The notes under the pieces are model-generated. The model worked only from the letters and a program-made list of their open reading frames with translations, was not told the origin of the DNA and did no database searches. Positions 8,317 through 16,917 of a stretch of DNA of 64,000 nucleotides are shown piece after piece; position 1 is the first letter of the stretch, and the number at the start of each line of letters is the position of its first letter. A program made the position numbers and the translations under genes. This stretch comes from Candidatus Poribacteria bacterium (GTDB taxonomy: Bacteria; Poribacteria; WGA-4E; WGA-3G). The DNA lies in the NCBI GenBank assembly GCA_022827625.1, contig JAJEIE010000027.1, positions 62,001 through 126,000 of the forward strand, written 5' to 3'.

Positions 8317-8468
8317 GATGTGTGTACCTCCATTAACATAGTTCGCGAATCCGCTTATACGCGGTGATGTTGTAGAATATGTTACCACATAAAAAAAAAT
8401 GTGTCATGTAAAATTAGTATTGAGACAAAGGAAAAACTGAGTGGTCCCTATAATCGTAAAAAATCGTG

Positions 8469-8497
8469 TTGACACTCGGGGCAAGGCGTGCTATAAT
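8469..8497 (+). promoter_or_regulatory. Consensus sigma-70 promoter of serA
   Basis: Perfect TTGACA at 8469-8474 and perfect TATAAT at 8492-8497, with an optimal 17-bp spacer. Transcription would begin near 8504 and leave a leader of about 36 nt containing the GGAGG of serA. It is one of the two best promoter matches in the window. Confidence 0.88.
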
Positions 8498-8539
8498 TGA
8501 GAGGTAGTTTGCGACAGCGAAGTGTGGAGGAGCTTGGTT

Positions 8540-10126
8540 ATGAACAAGGTGCTGGTCAGCGATCTGCTGTCACAGCAAGGTTTGGATGTTTTAAGGGAGA
8601 GCGGCGATTTTGAGGTGGATGTTATCCTCAATCTCTCACAGGAAGAATTGCTGGACCGGATTGCTGACTACGATGCGCTACTGATCAGAAGTGCGACGAA
8701 GGTAACGAAGGATATTATTGATGCGGCGCCACGGTTGAAAGTCATCGGACGTGCGGGTGTTGGTGTGGATAACATTGATGTGCAGGCGGCGACACGGAAC
8801 GGTATTTTGGTCGTTAACACGCCGACAGGGAATACAATTGCGGCGGCGGAGCATACGATTGCGATGCTGTTGGCATTGGCACGCAATATAGTGCCTGCCG
8901 GAATTTCGCTGAAAAACAGGAGTTGGCACCGGAACGATTTCATTGGTGTTGAGTTATACGGAAAGGTTTTCGGTACTGTTGGACTCGGTAGGATTGGACG
9001 GGAAGTGGCGTACCGCGCACAAGCTTTCGAGATGCACGTCATCGCTTATGATCCATATCTCTCAACGAGCGCAGCGGAAAGAATGGGCATTCGGCTTGTG
9101 GATCGAGAAACGCTGTTTCGGGAGTCGGATTATATTTCTGTTCATACGCACTTGAACGCCGAAACCTATCATAGTATCGGTGCATCAGAGTTTGCACTGA
9201 TGAAACCGAGCGGTCGCTTGATTAACTGTGCGCGCGGGGGTATCATTGATGAAGATGCGCTTTACTGTGCGCTGAAGACAGGCGAGCTTGCGGGTGCTGC
9301 GCTGGATGTTTTTGAAGACGAACCCGCAACCGATACACCTCTATTGGACTTAGAGAATTTCCTCGCCGTTCCCCACCTTGGCGCATCGACCTCTGAGGCA
9401 CAAGAGCATGTCGCTGTTGAGGTTGCACAGCAGGTAATCAACGCGCTCCGTGGACTGCCCGTTGCGAATCCTGTGAATCAACCGAAGATTGACCCACGCG
9501 CGCTTGATATTTTAGGTCCCTATCTGGAACTTGCCGAAAAGATTGGCAGTTTTCATACGCAGATTGTTGAGGGACGAATGTCGGCGATTAAAATCCATTA
9601 TAGCGGTACCCTTTTCCAACAAGAGGATGTTACACCCGTGACCGTTGCTTTGCAGAAAGGGCTTTTGGCACCGGTCCTCAGAGACGTTAACTATGTAAAC
9701 GCGCCTTTTCTGGTGAAACAACGCGGTATCTCTGTTACAGAAACGAAGAGCGAGACGGAGGCGGATTTTGCGAACTCGCTGGCTATTACAGTCACGACAG
9801 ACAAAGGTGAGGCGGTAATTGAGGGGACGGCTTTCGGCAGAAAAGATATCCGTATCGTTCGCATTGATCGGCTTCATATAAATGTGAGACCGTCTGGGTA
9901 TATTCTCCTGATCTATAACCGCGACCAGCCTGGGATGATAGGTTTAATGGGGACAATCTTAGGGGAGCACGGTATCAATATTGCGGACATGACAGTCGGA
10001 CGTTCACGCTTGTGGGAGCGTGCTGTGACCCTTATTAATGTGGATAGTCCTGTGCCTCGGCACGTTTTACAAACTATCGCTTCACAAAAGCAGATTGACT
10101 TTGTTAAGCAGGTCTTCCTCGATTAA
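8540..10126 (+). CDS. serA: D-3-phosphoglycerate dehydrogenase, long form with ACT domain
   Basis: First enzyme of phosphorylated serine biosynthesis: oxidises 3-phosphoglycerate with NAD. It is 528 aa from the ATG at 8540, which has GGAGG 9 bp upstream; an earlier GTG at 8522 is less likely. The substrate-binding domain includes IRSATKVT and GRAGVGVDNID. The NAD-binding motif is VGLGRIGREVA. Catalytic elements are NCARGGIIDE (Arg) and PHLGASTSEAQ (His). After the long-form intervening domain comes a C-terminal ACT domain, ILLIYNRDQPGMIGLMG, which usually confers serine feedback. The length is right for this class. A perfect promoter precedes it. Confidence 0.95.
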   Translation: MNKVLVSDLLSQQGLDVLRESGDFEVDVILNLSQEELLDRIADYDALLIRSATKVTKDIIDAAPRLKVIGRAGVGVDNIDVQAATRNGILVVNTPTGNTIAAAEHTIAMLLALARNIVPAGISLKNRSWHRNDFIGVELYGKVFGTVGLGRIGREVAYRAQAFEMHVIAYDPYLSTSAAERMGIRLVDRETLFRESDYISVHTHLNAETYHSIGASEFALMKPSGRLINCARGGIIDEDALYCALKTGELAGAALDVFEDEPATDTPLLDLENFLAVPHLGASTSEAQEHVAVEVAQQVINALRGLPVANPVNQPKIDPRALDILGPYLELAEKIGSFHTQIVEGRMSAIKIHYSGTLFQQEDVTPVTVALQKGLLAPVLRDVNYVNAPFLVKQRGISVTETKSETEADFANSLAITVTTDKGEAVIEGTAFGRKDIRIVRIDRLHINVRPSGYILLIYNRDQPGMIGLMGTILGEHGINIADMTVGRSRLWERAVTLINVDSPVPRHVLQTIASQKQIDFVKQVFLD

Positions 10127-10162
10127 CATTATCCTAACCGAACCGCAAGGAATAATTAAAAA

Positions 10163-11569
10163 TTGGATGCCAAACAGAAATGTCTATTTATTAATGACGA
10201 AATTCCGAAGGCAAAGTTATTTGAGAGCGAGAAACGGGAGGTCCATCCGGATTGCAATACTTCGTGGCGTATCTCGCCAGAACCGTTTTGGATTTCTGAA
10301 TCGGACTTGAAATGGTTTGAGGAACTCGGTTCGCATCTTTTAAACTTTTATCGTGCATGCAACCTGCTCTATTCACAGAGTGTTCGCGGGATTCAACCGG
10401 CATGGGTGGCTGAATACTTGGAATTCGGTAAGCCTGAAATGGTTATCCAGTATGGACGGATGAACCGTTTTAAGAGCCAACTGCCCGGCGTACTACGTCC
10501 AGATATTCTCCCGACGGGCGATCGGATGGTGATTACAGAACTTGATTCGATACCGGGTTTCATTGGTGGGACAGGCTGTCTGGCACGGCTGTATGCGCAG
10601 CTCGGCTATGCTATCATTGGCGGTAGCGACGGCATGGTGAATGGATATGCTGAGATGATTCGGGCATTGGCGAAGAAAGATGATCCGACACTCGCGATCG
10701 TTGTTTCAGATGAATCCGAAGATTATTGGGCGGAGATGGTGTGGTTGGCTTCGGCACTTTGTGAGGCGGGATTACAAACTTTCGCTTGTAGACCACAAGA
10801 AATAATTTTTACTGAAGATGGATTGTTGGTTGACAGTGGAACGGATAGGGTAGCAATTGATGTGTTATACCGTTTCTATGAATTGTTTGATCTGCTGAAT
10901 ATCCCGAAAGCCGAGTTAATGCTATATAGTGCGAAAAAACGCACCGTCATGATGACACCACCACCGAAATCCTACCTGGAAGAGAAATTGTGTCTTGCGC
11001 TTTTCCACCATCCCGCACTTCAACCCTTCTGGAAACGTCAACTCGGCAAAAGAAGTTATCCGTTCTTACAAGAAACAATTCCAGAGACATGGATTGTCGA
11101 TGCCCGTCCGTTGCCCCCACATGCTGTGATTCCTAATTTGGAGGTTGATGGAAACGCTTTAACGGATTGGCGGCAACTCGGTTCCCTGACGCAGAAACAA
11201 CGGGAATTGGTTATCAAACCGTCCGGTTTTTCGGAGTTTGCGTGGGGTAGCCGCGGCGTGGCGATTGGACACGATATCCCGACGGAAGCGTGGGAAGCCG
11301 TTATTGAGAACAGTCTTGGGAATTTTGAGAAGAGTCCGCACGTCCTGCAGAAGTTCCATACAGCCGAACGCGTGCGGATGCAGTATTACGACTTCGATCA
11401 TCAAGAGGTTCAAGAGATGGCGTGCCGTCCGTTGCTTCGTCCGTACTATTTTGTGACGGGAAATACGGTGAAACTCGGCGGTATACAAGCAGCCGTTTGT
11501 CCTGCGGATAAGAAAATTTTACACGGTATGGTGGATTCGATTATCGTGCCGTGTGCACAGAGGCGATAG
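10163..11569 (+). CDS. Uncharacterised ATP-grasp-like protein
   Basis: 468 aa from a TTG at 10163, with AAGGA about 12 bp upstream. I do not recognise a named family. The segment RPDILPTGDRMVITELDSIPGFIGGTGC resembles the substrate/metal part of circularly permuted ATP-grasp enzymes (glutathionylspermidine-synthase-like). LVIKPSGFSE...GSRGV near residue 355 resembles the ATP-binding strand and glycine loop. A conserved-looking GGSDGMVNGYAEMIRAL follows the first motif. No signal peptide is present, so it should be cytoplasmic. It lies 36 bp after serA on the same strand and may be co-transcribed with it. Amide- or peptide-ligase activity is a guess. Confidence 0.6.
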   Translation: MDAKQKCLFINDEIPKAKLFESEKREVHPDCNTSWRISPEPFWISESDLKWFEELGSHLLNFYRACNLLYSQSVRGIQPAWVAEYLEFGKPEMVIQYGRMNRFKSQLPGVLRPDILPTGDRMVITELDSIPGFIGGTGCLARLYAQLGYAIIGGSDGMVNGYAEMIRALAKKDDPTLAIVVSDESEDYWAEMVWLASALCEAGLQTFACRPQEIIFTEDGLLVDSGTDRVAIDVLYRFYELFDLLNIPKAELMLYSAKKRTVMMTPPPKSYLEEKLCLALFHHPALQPFWKRQLGKRSYPFLQETIPETWIVDARPLPPHAVIPNLEVDGNALTDWRQLGSLTQKQRELVIKPSGFSEFAWGSRGVAIGHDIPTEAWEAVIENSLGNFEKSPHVLQKFHTAERVRMQYYDFDHQEVQEMACRPLLRPYYFVTGNTVKLGGIQAAVCPADKKILHGMVDSIIVPCAQRR

Positions 11570-11608
11570 AATAGTAAGTGCGGTTTGATGAAGTTTCAGA
11601 AAATATTT

Positions 11609-11691
11609 CGGTAATTGACGGGCAATGAATTGCCCTACTACGAACCAACCCGTTAGTAGTAGTGCGATTTATCGCACGTTTGAAAATTACC
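11609..11691. repeat. Composite inverted repeat (MITE-like)
   Basis: An 83-bp unit bounded by CGGTAATT and its complement AATTACCG. Inside are two small palindromes, GGGCAATGAATTGCCC (11620-11635) and GTGCGATTTATCGCAC (about 11662-11677), and an inverted CTACTAC / GTAGTAG pair between them. The whole could fold as a cruciform. It lies between the ATP-grasp-like gene and phyH. No transposase is near. Confidence 0.65.
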
Positions 11692-11757
11692 GAATTAATA
11701 AATTAATCTTCATGTAACCGCACGGGAATCACGAAGGATCAGGAGGGTAATTCAGTA

Positions 11758-12585
11758 ATGCAATTGAGTGAGAAGCAGTTAGCGCAGTTCCGAAATGACG
11801 GTTATCTTACGATTGAGGGATTTTTCGATCCGATTGAGGCGAAAGCCCTCCGATTGGAGCTGGAACGGATTTACGATACGGAACTCAAAAATGGCACAGG
11901 CATTAATTGTGCGGTGCAAACGGACGGGACCAAACGGGACAACGCAGGTGAGCGACAAAACCTTCAGGTAATCCCGCTCAACAACCGTAGCGATTTGCAC
12001 AAAGCGTTGCCGTTTCATCCAAAGGTCGTTTCTGCTGTTCAACAGTTGGTTGGCGATGAATTTATGTTGGAACTGGATCAGGCGTTCTGGAAACCGCCAA
12101 AGGTGGGTATCGGGACGAGTTGGCACCAGGATAACGCCTATTTCAAAATTGCCGATCCGCTGCGCGGCACGGCGATGTGGATTGCTATCCACGATGCGAA
12201 TGTTAAAAACGGGTGCATGCACGTTATTCCGGGGAGCCATCGGGAGATGTATGAACACTATCGTGACCCGTTGAGCGACCATCACATTCGGTGTGATCCG
12301 CCTGAAGAACGTGCCGTGCCGATTGAATTGAAAGCGGGGGGTGTGTTGTTCTTTTGCTACGGTGTGGCGCACTGCACGAAGTCGAACCTCTCTGATAAAG
12401 AACGCGCCGGGGTTGCCCTCCACTTCCTCCACAACGATTTCGGGGGTAGGGAGCTCTGGGAGAAGGGAAACACAACGAAACCGATGCTCCGCGGTCCGCT
12501 TGCAACGGGTGGAGAAACCGAATTTGGCGAGAAATTTGAAGGTAGATGGGAAGAACTTATGAATGCTGTGCTTGTCTCTGATTAA
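11758..12585 (+). CDS. Phytanoyl-CoA dioxygenase (PhyH) family protein
   Basis: Fe(II)/2-oxoglutarate-dependent oxygenase, 275 aa. It starts at an ATG preceded by AGGAGGG. The metal triad is visible: WHQDNAYF gives His-x-Asp near residues 121-123, and a distal His occurs in GVAHCTKSNLSDKERAG. That segment also carries the Arg expected to hold 2-oxoglutarate. NGCMHVIPGSHR is the typical PhyH strand before the distal site. Members hydroxylate lipids, amino acids or natural products; the substrate here is unknown. The gene stands alone, with a MITE-like repeat upstream and a conserved intergenic element downstream. Confidence 0.92.
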   Translation: MQLSEKQLAQFRNDGYLTIEGFFDPIEAKALRLELERIYDTELKNGTGINCAVQTDGTKRDNAGERQNLQVIPLNNRSDLHKALPFHPKVVSAVQQLVGDEFMLELDQAFWKPPKVGIGTSWHQDNAYFKIADPLRGTAMWIAIHDANVKNGCMHVIPGSHREMYEHYRDPLSDHHIRCDPPEERAVPIELKAGGVLFFCYGVAHCTKSNLSDKERAGVALHFLHNDFGGRELWEKGNTTKPMLRGPLATGGETEFGEKFEGRWEELMNAVLVSD

Positions 12586-12595
12586 CGTGGGTTCG

Positions 12596-12677
12596 GGATA
12601 TTTACTTTTTTGAAATTATGCACCCTTTCTGTCCCAAAGGTGCCTCTTTAATTGTGAGAGGATTTTTCTGTTTTACA
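12596..12677 (+). promoter_or_regulatory. Conserved intergenic element, copy 1
   Basis: About 80 bp that recurs at 57966-58046, 45 kb away. Shared blocks in the same order are GGATATTT, AAATTATGCACC, TTTCT, CC, a TG-TCTTTAA block, and GGATTTTTCTG followed by TTTACA. Both copies lie 80-100 bp upstream of a gene for an exported or membrane-anchored protein and point the same way. It could be a regulator-binding region, a 5' UTR element or a small RNA. Confidence 0.6.
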
Positions 12678-12777
12678 TTAAAAGTTTACACCTCTTACAT
12701 CGAACGTGTGTTAATTATGTCCAAACGGACACGCGTATATTTTCGGTATAAGAGAAGCCCACGGAGGGACGGACGAA

Positions 12778-13575
12778 ATGAGACATTTACTGAGTTATGC
12801 GGCATGCCTCTTCCTGATGTTTGGAATCGTAAGTTATGCTATGGCAAATCTCGCTGACGACCTCGTCGTTTATTTTTCTTTTGACAATATCGAAGGTAAG
12901 CGAGTTCTTGATGAATCTGGCAACGGTCTGGATGCTGAGGTTATCAAGAATACCAAATTTGTGGAGGGCAAACATGGGAACGCTGTTCATATCACTGGTG
13001 AGACTGAAGATTGTGTGAATGTGCTCACTGCTGATAAACTGGAGCTTGACGGTGCGATTACGATGATGGCGTGGGTATATCATGAGGATTGGACAGGGCG
13101 TACTTTTCAATGGTTTGATAAGGGAAGTTATAGTGCCGAGACCAAACATGGGTACGGTATGGCGGTCTTTGATATAGAAGAGCATGGTTCTGGTATTGGA
13201 GTTATCGTAGGCGGTGCCGTCCGGACACACCTGATAACTCTGAAAAGTTTGGAAGATGAAACATGGCATCACATTGTCGGAACTTGCGAAGACAAGCGGG
13301 TCAAAATCTATCTCAACGGGGAAACCTTAACTGAGCATGAAGTCGGATTTAACTTCATTGGTACAAATGAGGAGAATTTGCGGATTGGGTGCGCTAAGGG
13401 TAAACCCGAATATGCATTTGAGGATGGTATTATTGACGAAGTCGCGATATGGAGTCGTGCGCTTGGTGAAGATGAAATCAGAACTGCGATGCAAGGTCCG
13501 CTGTTTGATGTTACACCGAAGGATAAGGTTGCTACGACGTGGGGAGATATTAAGCAGGAGGCGTTTCAGCCTTAG
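12778..13575 (+). CDS. Secreted LamG-domain protein with C-terminal TTWGDIK tag
   Basis: 265 aa. ATG follows GGAGGGAC. The signal peptide covers about residues 1-22 (ends SYAMA). One LamG jelly roll runs from LVVYFSFDNIEGK through DESGNGLDAEV, WHHIVGTCEDKRVKIYLNG and IIDEVAIWSRALGEDEI. The tail VTPKDKVATTWGDIK is the window-wide C-terminal tag. It is the first of three paralogues on this strand, and its DNA shares exact blocks of 44 and 58 nt with the next gene, showing a recent duplication or gene conversion. The glycan or protein ligand is unknown. Confidence 0.9.
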   Translation: MRHLLSYAACLFLMFGIVSYAMANLADDLVVYFSFDNIEGKRVLDESGNGLDAEVIKNTKFVEGKHGNAVHITGETEDCVNVLTADKLELDGAITMMAWVYHEDWTGRTFQWFDKGSYSAETKHGYGMAVFDIEEHGSGIGVIVGGAVRTHLITLKSLEDETWHHIVGTCEDKRVKIYLNGETLTEHEVGFNFIGTNEENLRIGCAKGKPEYAFEDGIIDEVAIWSRALGEDEIRTAMQGPLFDVTPKDKVATTWGDIKQEAFQP

Positions 13576-13597
13576 CGGAAATCTGGGTATTGCATTT

Positions 13598-13679
13598 TTC
13601 TCGATTTCGTGACACACTCCCATCACTTCCGAACAAGTTTGTGTCTTTGGTATAAAAACCTCATAAGAGGAGAGACAAA
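13598..13679 (+). promoter_or_regulatory. Duplicated leader of LamG genes, copy 1
   Basis: The 80 bp before the LamG gene at 13680 match the 75 bp before the LamG gene at 16918: TTTCGTGA-ACACTC, ATCACT, AACAAGTTTGTGTCTTT, GGTATAAAAACCTCATA and GAGGAGAGA. The region before 12778 keeps only a GGTATAA-type core. The leader was copied with the coding region, so it probably contains the promoter and ribosome site. CCTC and GAGG could pair over a 4-nt loop and mask the Shine-Dalgarno. Confidence 0.6.
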
Positions 13680-14498
13680 ATGAAACAGTTATTTGGTTAC
13701 ATTTTCCTATTCTACGCCTTGCTGTTTATAGTGACCGGATACACTCAGGCAAATCTCGCTGACGACCTCGTCGTTTATTTTTCTTTTGACACTATCAAAG
13801 GCAAGCGGATTCTTGATGAATCTGGCAACGGTCTGGATGCCGAGGTTATCGAAAATACCAAATTTGTTGAGGGGAAATACGGAAACGCTGTTCACATCAC
13901 GCGTAGGACTGAAGATTGTGTAAATGTACCCACTGCTGATAAACTGGAGATTGACGGTGCGATTACAATGATGGCGTGGGTGTATCACGAGGATTGGACA
14001 GGAAGTTCTTCCCAATGGTTTGATAAGGGAACTTATAGCAATGACTTTAATAGTAGTTACGGTATGGTGGTCTTTGGTGAAGGTCATCCTGCTGTTATTG
14101 GATGGCTTGACAAGGGTTCTGGTATTGGACTTATCTTAGGCGGTGAAAACAAGGTGCTGTTCACAATTCAGAATAGGATGAAAAATAAAACGTGGCATCA
14201 CATGGTAGCGACCTGCCAGGATAAGAGCGTCAAAATCTATCTTGATGGAAAAATCCTGATGACGAGTGCAATGCCGTTTGGCTTCACTGGTGTAAATGAC
14301 CAGGATTTGCGGATTGGGTGTGCTAAGGGTGAACCGCGGTATGCATTTGAAAATGGCTTTATTGACGAAGTCGCGATATGGAGTCGTGCGCTTGGTGAAG
14401 ATGAAATCAGAACTGCTGCACAAGGTCCGCTGTTCCCTGTTTCGCCGAAAGATAAGATCGCTACGATGTGGGGCGATATTAAACGAGACGCGTTTTAG
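13680..14498 (+). CDS. Secreted LamG-domain protein with C-terminal WGDIK tag
   Basis: 272 aa with a signal peptide ending near VTGYTQA. A single LamG domain has the same landmarks as the preceding paralogue, plus a 10-residue insertion around FGEGHPAVIGWLDKG. Conserved strands are WHHMVATCQDKSVKIYLDG and FIDEVAIWSRALGEDEI. The tail is VSPKDKIATMWGDIKRDAF, where Met replaces one Thr of the usual TTWG. AAGAGGAGAG lies just before the ATG. Very similar DNA blocks to the upstream gene point to a recent duplication. Confidence 0.9.
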   Translation: MKQLFGYIFLFYALLFIVTGYTQANLADDLVVYFSFDTIKGKRILDESGNGLDAEVIENTKFVEGKYGNAVHITRRTEDCVNVPTADKLEIDGAITMMAWVYHEDWTGSSSQWFDKGTYSNDFNSSYGMVVFGEGHPAVIGWLDKGSGIGLILGGENKVLFTIQNRMKNKTWHHMVATCQDKSVKIYLDGKILMTSAMPFGFTGVNDQDLRIGCAKGEPRYAFENGFIDEVAIWSRALGEDEIRTAAQGPLFPVSPKDKIATMWGDIKRDAF

Positions 14499-14964
14499 TA
14501 ATAGGCTTGATGTATCTTGCTTTGCACGCTTCAATTCAATGATTCAATTTGCCTTTCGTTTTTTAATGAACTCTATGATTTACGCGAGTTCAATAAAGAG
14601 GGCTTGTACCGTAAACTGTTAGTTTGCGATGCTTCTGAGGTCACTTTGCGCGTCACATACCAGAACCTAATGACCCGGATAACCAATAATTGGTGGATCA
14701 TTTCCACTGTCCTGCTAACTTCTAATCCTTGTGTTGAACGCGCGTAAGTTGTAAATTACCTTCCGATAAAATCCTTTCTATTTATTGCTAAAATCTCTGA
14801 AGAAAATTACGTCGTGTGTGTTAAACCATTTGGCAAGGGAGAACAGCTGTGTTAAAAGTCTTTCATCGTTTCCGTTGCTGCTTCATTTGCGGCGTGCATC
14901 AGATTGAGGTTTAGTTGACCGCTCCACCCTAAAATAATAAAATGGTATCAAGGGAGGTTTCTAC
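14499..14964. other. 466-bp gene-free stretch between LamG and propeller-like genes
   Basis: No coding sequence with family features was found; the short open frames look random. It holds one small palindromic repeat (14606-14631), and a good Shine-Dalgarno (AAGGGAGGT) at its right end serves the next gene. No clear promoter is seen. Confidence 0.5.
14606..14631. repeat. Small palindromic repeat, GTAAACTGTTAGTTTGC type
   Basis: GTACCGTAAACTGTTAGTTTGC matches, in reverse complement, the string at 22514-22537 (GTACCGCAAACTGTTAGTTTGC). The core GCAAACT GTT AGTTTGC is a perfect 7-bp hairpin in the second copy. Both copies are intergenic. Confidence 0.65.
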
Positions 14965-16719
14965 GTGAAATCATTGTGTTTTCTGCTAATTTTCGCCATT
15001 GCCGTTGGAAATTATGTGTCTATCGCTGAAACACCCAATGGGCTTGGCGTCCCACCGTGGCATCCCATAGGACAATACATACATCCCGCTATTCGTGAAA
15101 GTTCAGGCATCGTTGCAAGCCACCAGTTTGAGGGAGTTTATTGGACCCTCAATGACTCTGGCAACCCCGCAGCACTCTACGCAACAAAACTGAACGGCGA
15201 GTTCATTCAAGAGATCTCGATACAGGGTTCCCAAAACTTCGATTGGGAGGCACTCGGCATTGACGATAAAAACCAGCTCTGGATCGGTGAAATTGGCAAT
15301 AACAGCCGGCTACGAACAGACTTGAAGGTAGTCGTCGTTGCTGAGCCAAACCCGTTTGAGGATACAACAGCGGAGGTTATTGAAAGTTATCCGTATCGGT
15401 ACCCGAACGAAAATGTAGATGCCGAGGGGTTGTTCGTTGCCGATGGTGTTCCTTACATTGTTTCCAAGGAGCAGGCGCGCGCAGTGCTGTATCGCTTTCC
15501 AGCACTGGAAGTGGGGGCACAACAGGTTTTAGAACGCGTGGGGGAGTTCACCGGAGCGAAGTGGGTTACGGGGGCAGGATTGTCAGCCGATGGAACGCGG
15601 CTCGCCGTCTGTACCTACGACGCGCTTTGGGTCTATCTGGGTACAGTGGACAATTTCGCACAGATGATTCAGGGCGAACCGCGGCATCTCTCGCATAACT
15701 TTTTCGGAGAGGCGGTCTGCTTTGATGGCTACGATCTTGTCTTAACCAACGAAGCGCGCGATCTATACCGTCTGCCACAATTTTGGTATGAAAAAGAGTG
15801 GGAATTGCCTCCAAAAAACACACAAACAGCGGCTGCCTTATTAACAGAAGCAGATGAATTTCAGGTGGAAAGTTATCGTACGGCGGGCATTGCGATTGAT
15901 GGCGGACATGTTGCTTTGAACGTCAAAGCCCCGGGCGCAGCGCTGAACCAACGAGTTGAAACGGATTATAGAAGTCTATACGAAGTTGGTGCTATTCTGA
16001 CGCGTGGACCAGAATATGGACAGGTGGAGTTAAGCGTTAACGGCACGGTGTTAGGTTCACCGTATGATTGCTACAATCCAGAACTAATGGTTGGGACACT
16101 GGTAACATTCGGCACAACCCCGCTGAATGCCGAAAATAATCAAGTTGTGCTCAGCGTGGTCGGAAAGGCACCCGAAGCCACTGGCTACAAAATCGGCGTT
16201 GATTCCTATCAAATACGACATGTCTCACCTTATATTGACAGTTACCTTGTTCTGGGTCCATTTCCAAAGGCGGCGGGCAACACTATTGATGAACCTTCCC
16301 ATCCTGAAATTGAACTCGATCTTGAGAGAATTTTTGAGGGAATTGACGGCGAAACTATTCGTTGGCAGAAAGCAGCGACTGAACCAGACGGCTTTCTCGA
16401 TTTGAACAAAAACATCGGTGCTGGTGACATAGCCTTTGGGTATACGCTTACCCATGTCTATGCTCCGAAAGCGATGGAGTTTATGCTCTTACTCGGCAGT
16501 GACGACGTAATTACGCTCTGGTTAAACGACACAGAGATTCACCGAAATGAGGTCATTCTTCCGACCATTCCAGATCAACATGCTATTCCCTGCCAACTGA
16601 AAGCGGGGTGGAATACGGTTTTATCCAAAACGAGTCGAAATGGCGGGTACTGGGGATTCTATTTGCGATTTGCAGATGCCGATGGGGTTCTCAGGTATAG
16701 CCCTTATTCCATGAAATAA
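14965..16719 (+). CDS. Secreted propeller-like protein with C-terminal carbohydrate-binding-like domain
   Basis: 584 aa from a GTG with AAGGGAGGT upstream. The signal peptide covers about residues 1-22 (ends VSIAE). Residues 30-290 look like a beta-propeller: repeated strands such as GVYWTLNDSGNPAALYATKLNG, FDWEALGIDDKNQLWIGEIGNN and YRFPALEVGAQ. The last 150 residues include SDDVITLWLNDTEIHRNE and LKAGWNTVLSKTSRNGGYWGFYLRF, which read like the jelly-roll domain found at the ends of glycoside hydrolases. No catalytic motif is recognised. It lacks the TTWG tag of its LamG neighbours. Extracellular binding or phosphatase/esterase-like roles are possible but unproven. Confidence 0.7.
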   Translation: MKSLCFLLIFAIAVGNYVSIAETPNGLGVPPWHPIGQYIHPAIRESSGIVASHQFEGVYWTLNDSGNPAALYATKLNGEFIQEISIQGSQNFDWEALGIDDKNQLWIGEIGNNSRLRTDLKVVVVAEPNPFEDTTAEVIESYPYRYPNENVDAEGLFVADGVPYIVSKEQARAVLYRFPALEVGAQQVLERVGEFTGAKWVTGAGLSADGTRLAVCTYDALWVYLGTVDNFAQMIQGEPRHLSHNFFGEAVCFDGYDLVLTNEARDLYRLPQFWYEKEWELPPKNTQTAAALLTEADEFQVESYRTAGIAIDGGHVALNVKAPGAALNQRVETDYRSLYEVGAILTRGPEYGQVELSVNGTVLGSPYDCYNPELMVGTLVTFGTTPLNAENNQVVLSVVGKAPEATGYKIGVDSYQIRHVSPYIDSYLVLGPFPKAAGNTIDEPSHPEIELDLERIFEGIDGETIRWQKAATEPDGFLDLNKNIGAGDIAFGYTLTHVYAPKAMEFMLLLGSDDVITLWLNDTEIHRNEVILPTIPDQHAIPCQLKAGWNTVLSKTSRNGGYWGFYLRFADADGVLRYSPYSMK

Positions 16720-16735
16720 CAGATGTATCCGAAAA

Positions 16736-16760
16736 GGGCGGGGTTAGAAACCCCGCCTAC
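16736..16760. repeat. Small palindromic repeat, family A
   Basis: GGGCGGGGTTAGAAACCCCGCC followed by TAC. It sits 17 bp after the stop of the propeller-like gene, so it may also act as a 3' hairpin of that transcript, but no T-run follows. Confidence 0.7.
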
Positions 16761-16845
16761 AAGTTACTGAAATGCCTACTTATTTCTACAATTCACCATA
16801 AATGACCCTATTGATAAAGAAAATATGTTGCCTTCTTCTCAGTTT

Positions 16846-16917
16846 CGTGATACACTCTAATCACTCCAAACAAGTTTGTGTCTTTCGGTATAAAAACCTC
16901 ATAGGAGGAGAGATAGC
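16846..16917 (+). promoter_or_regulatory. Duplicated leader of LamG genes, copy 2
   Basis: Second copy of the leader described at 13598-13679, with the same order of blocks and a slightly better AGGAGGAGAG. The match covers the whole region up to the start codon. Confidence 0.6.

Noticed and set aside
11779-12432. 217-codon minus-strand open frame
   Set aside because: Antisense to the PhyH gene, which has clear catalytic motifs.
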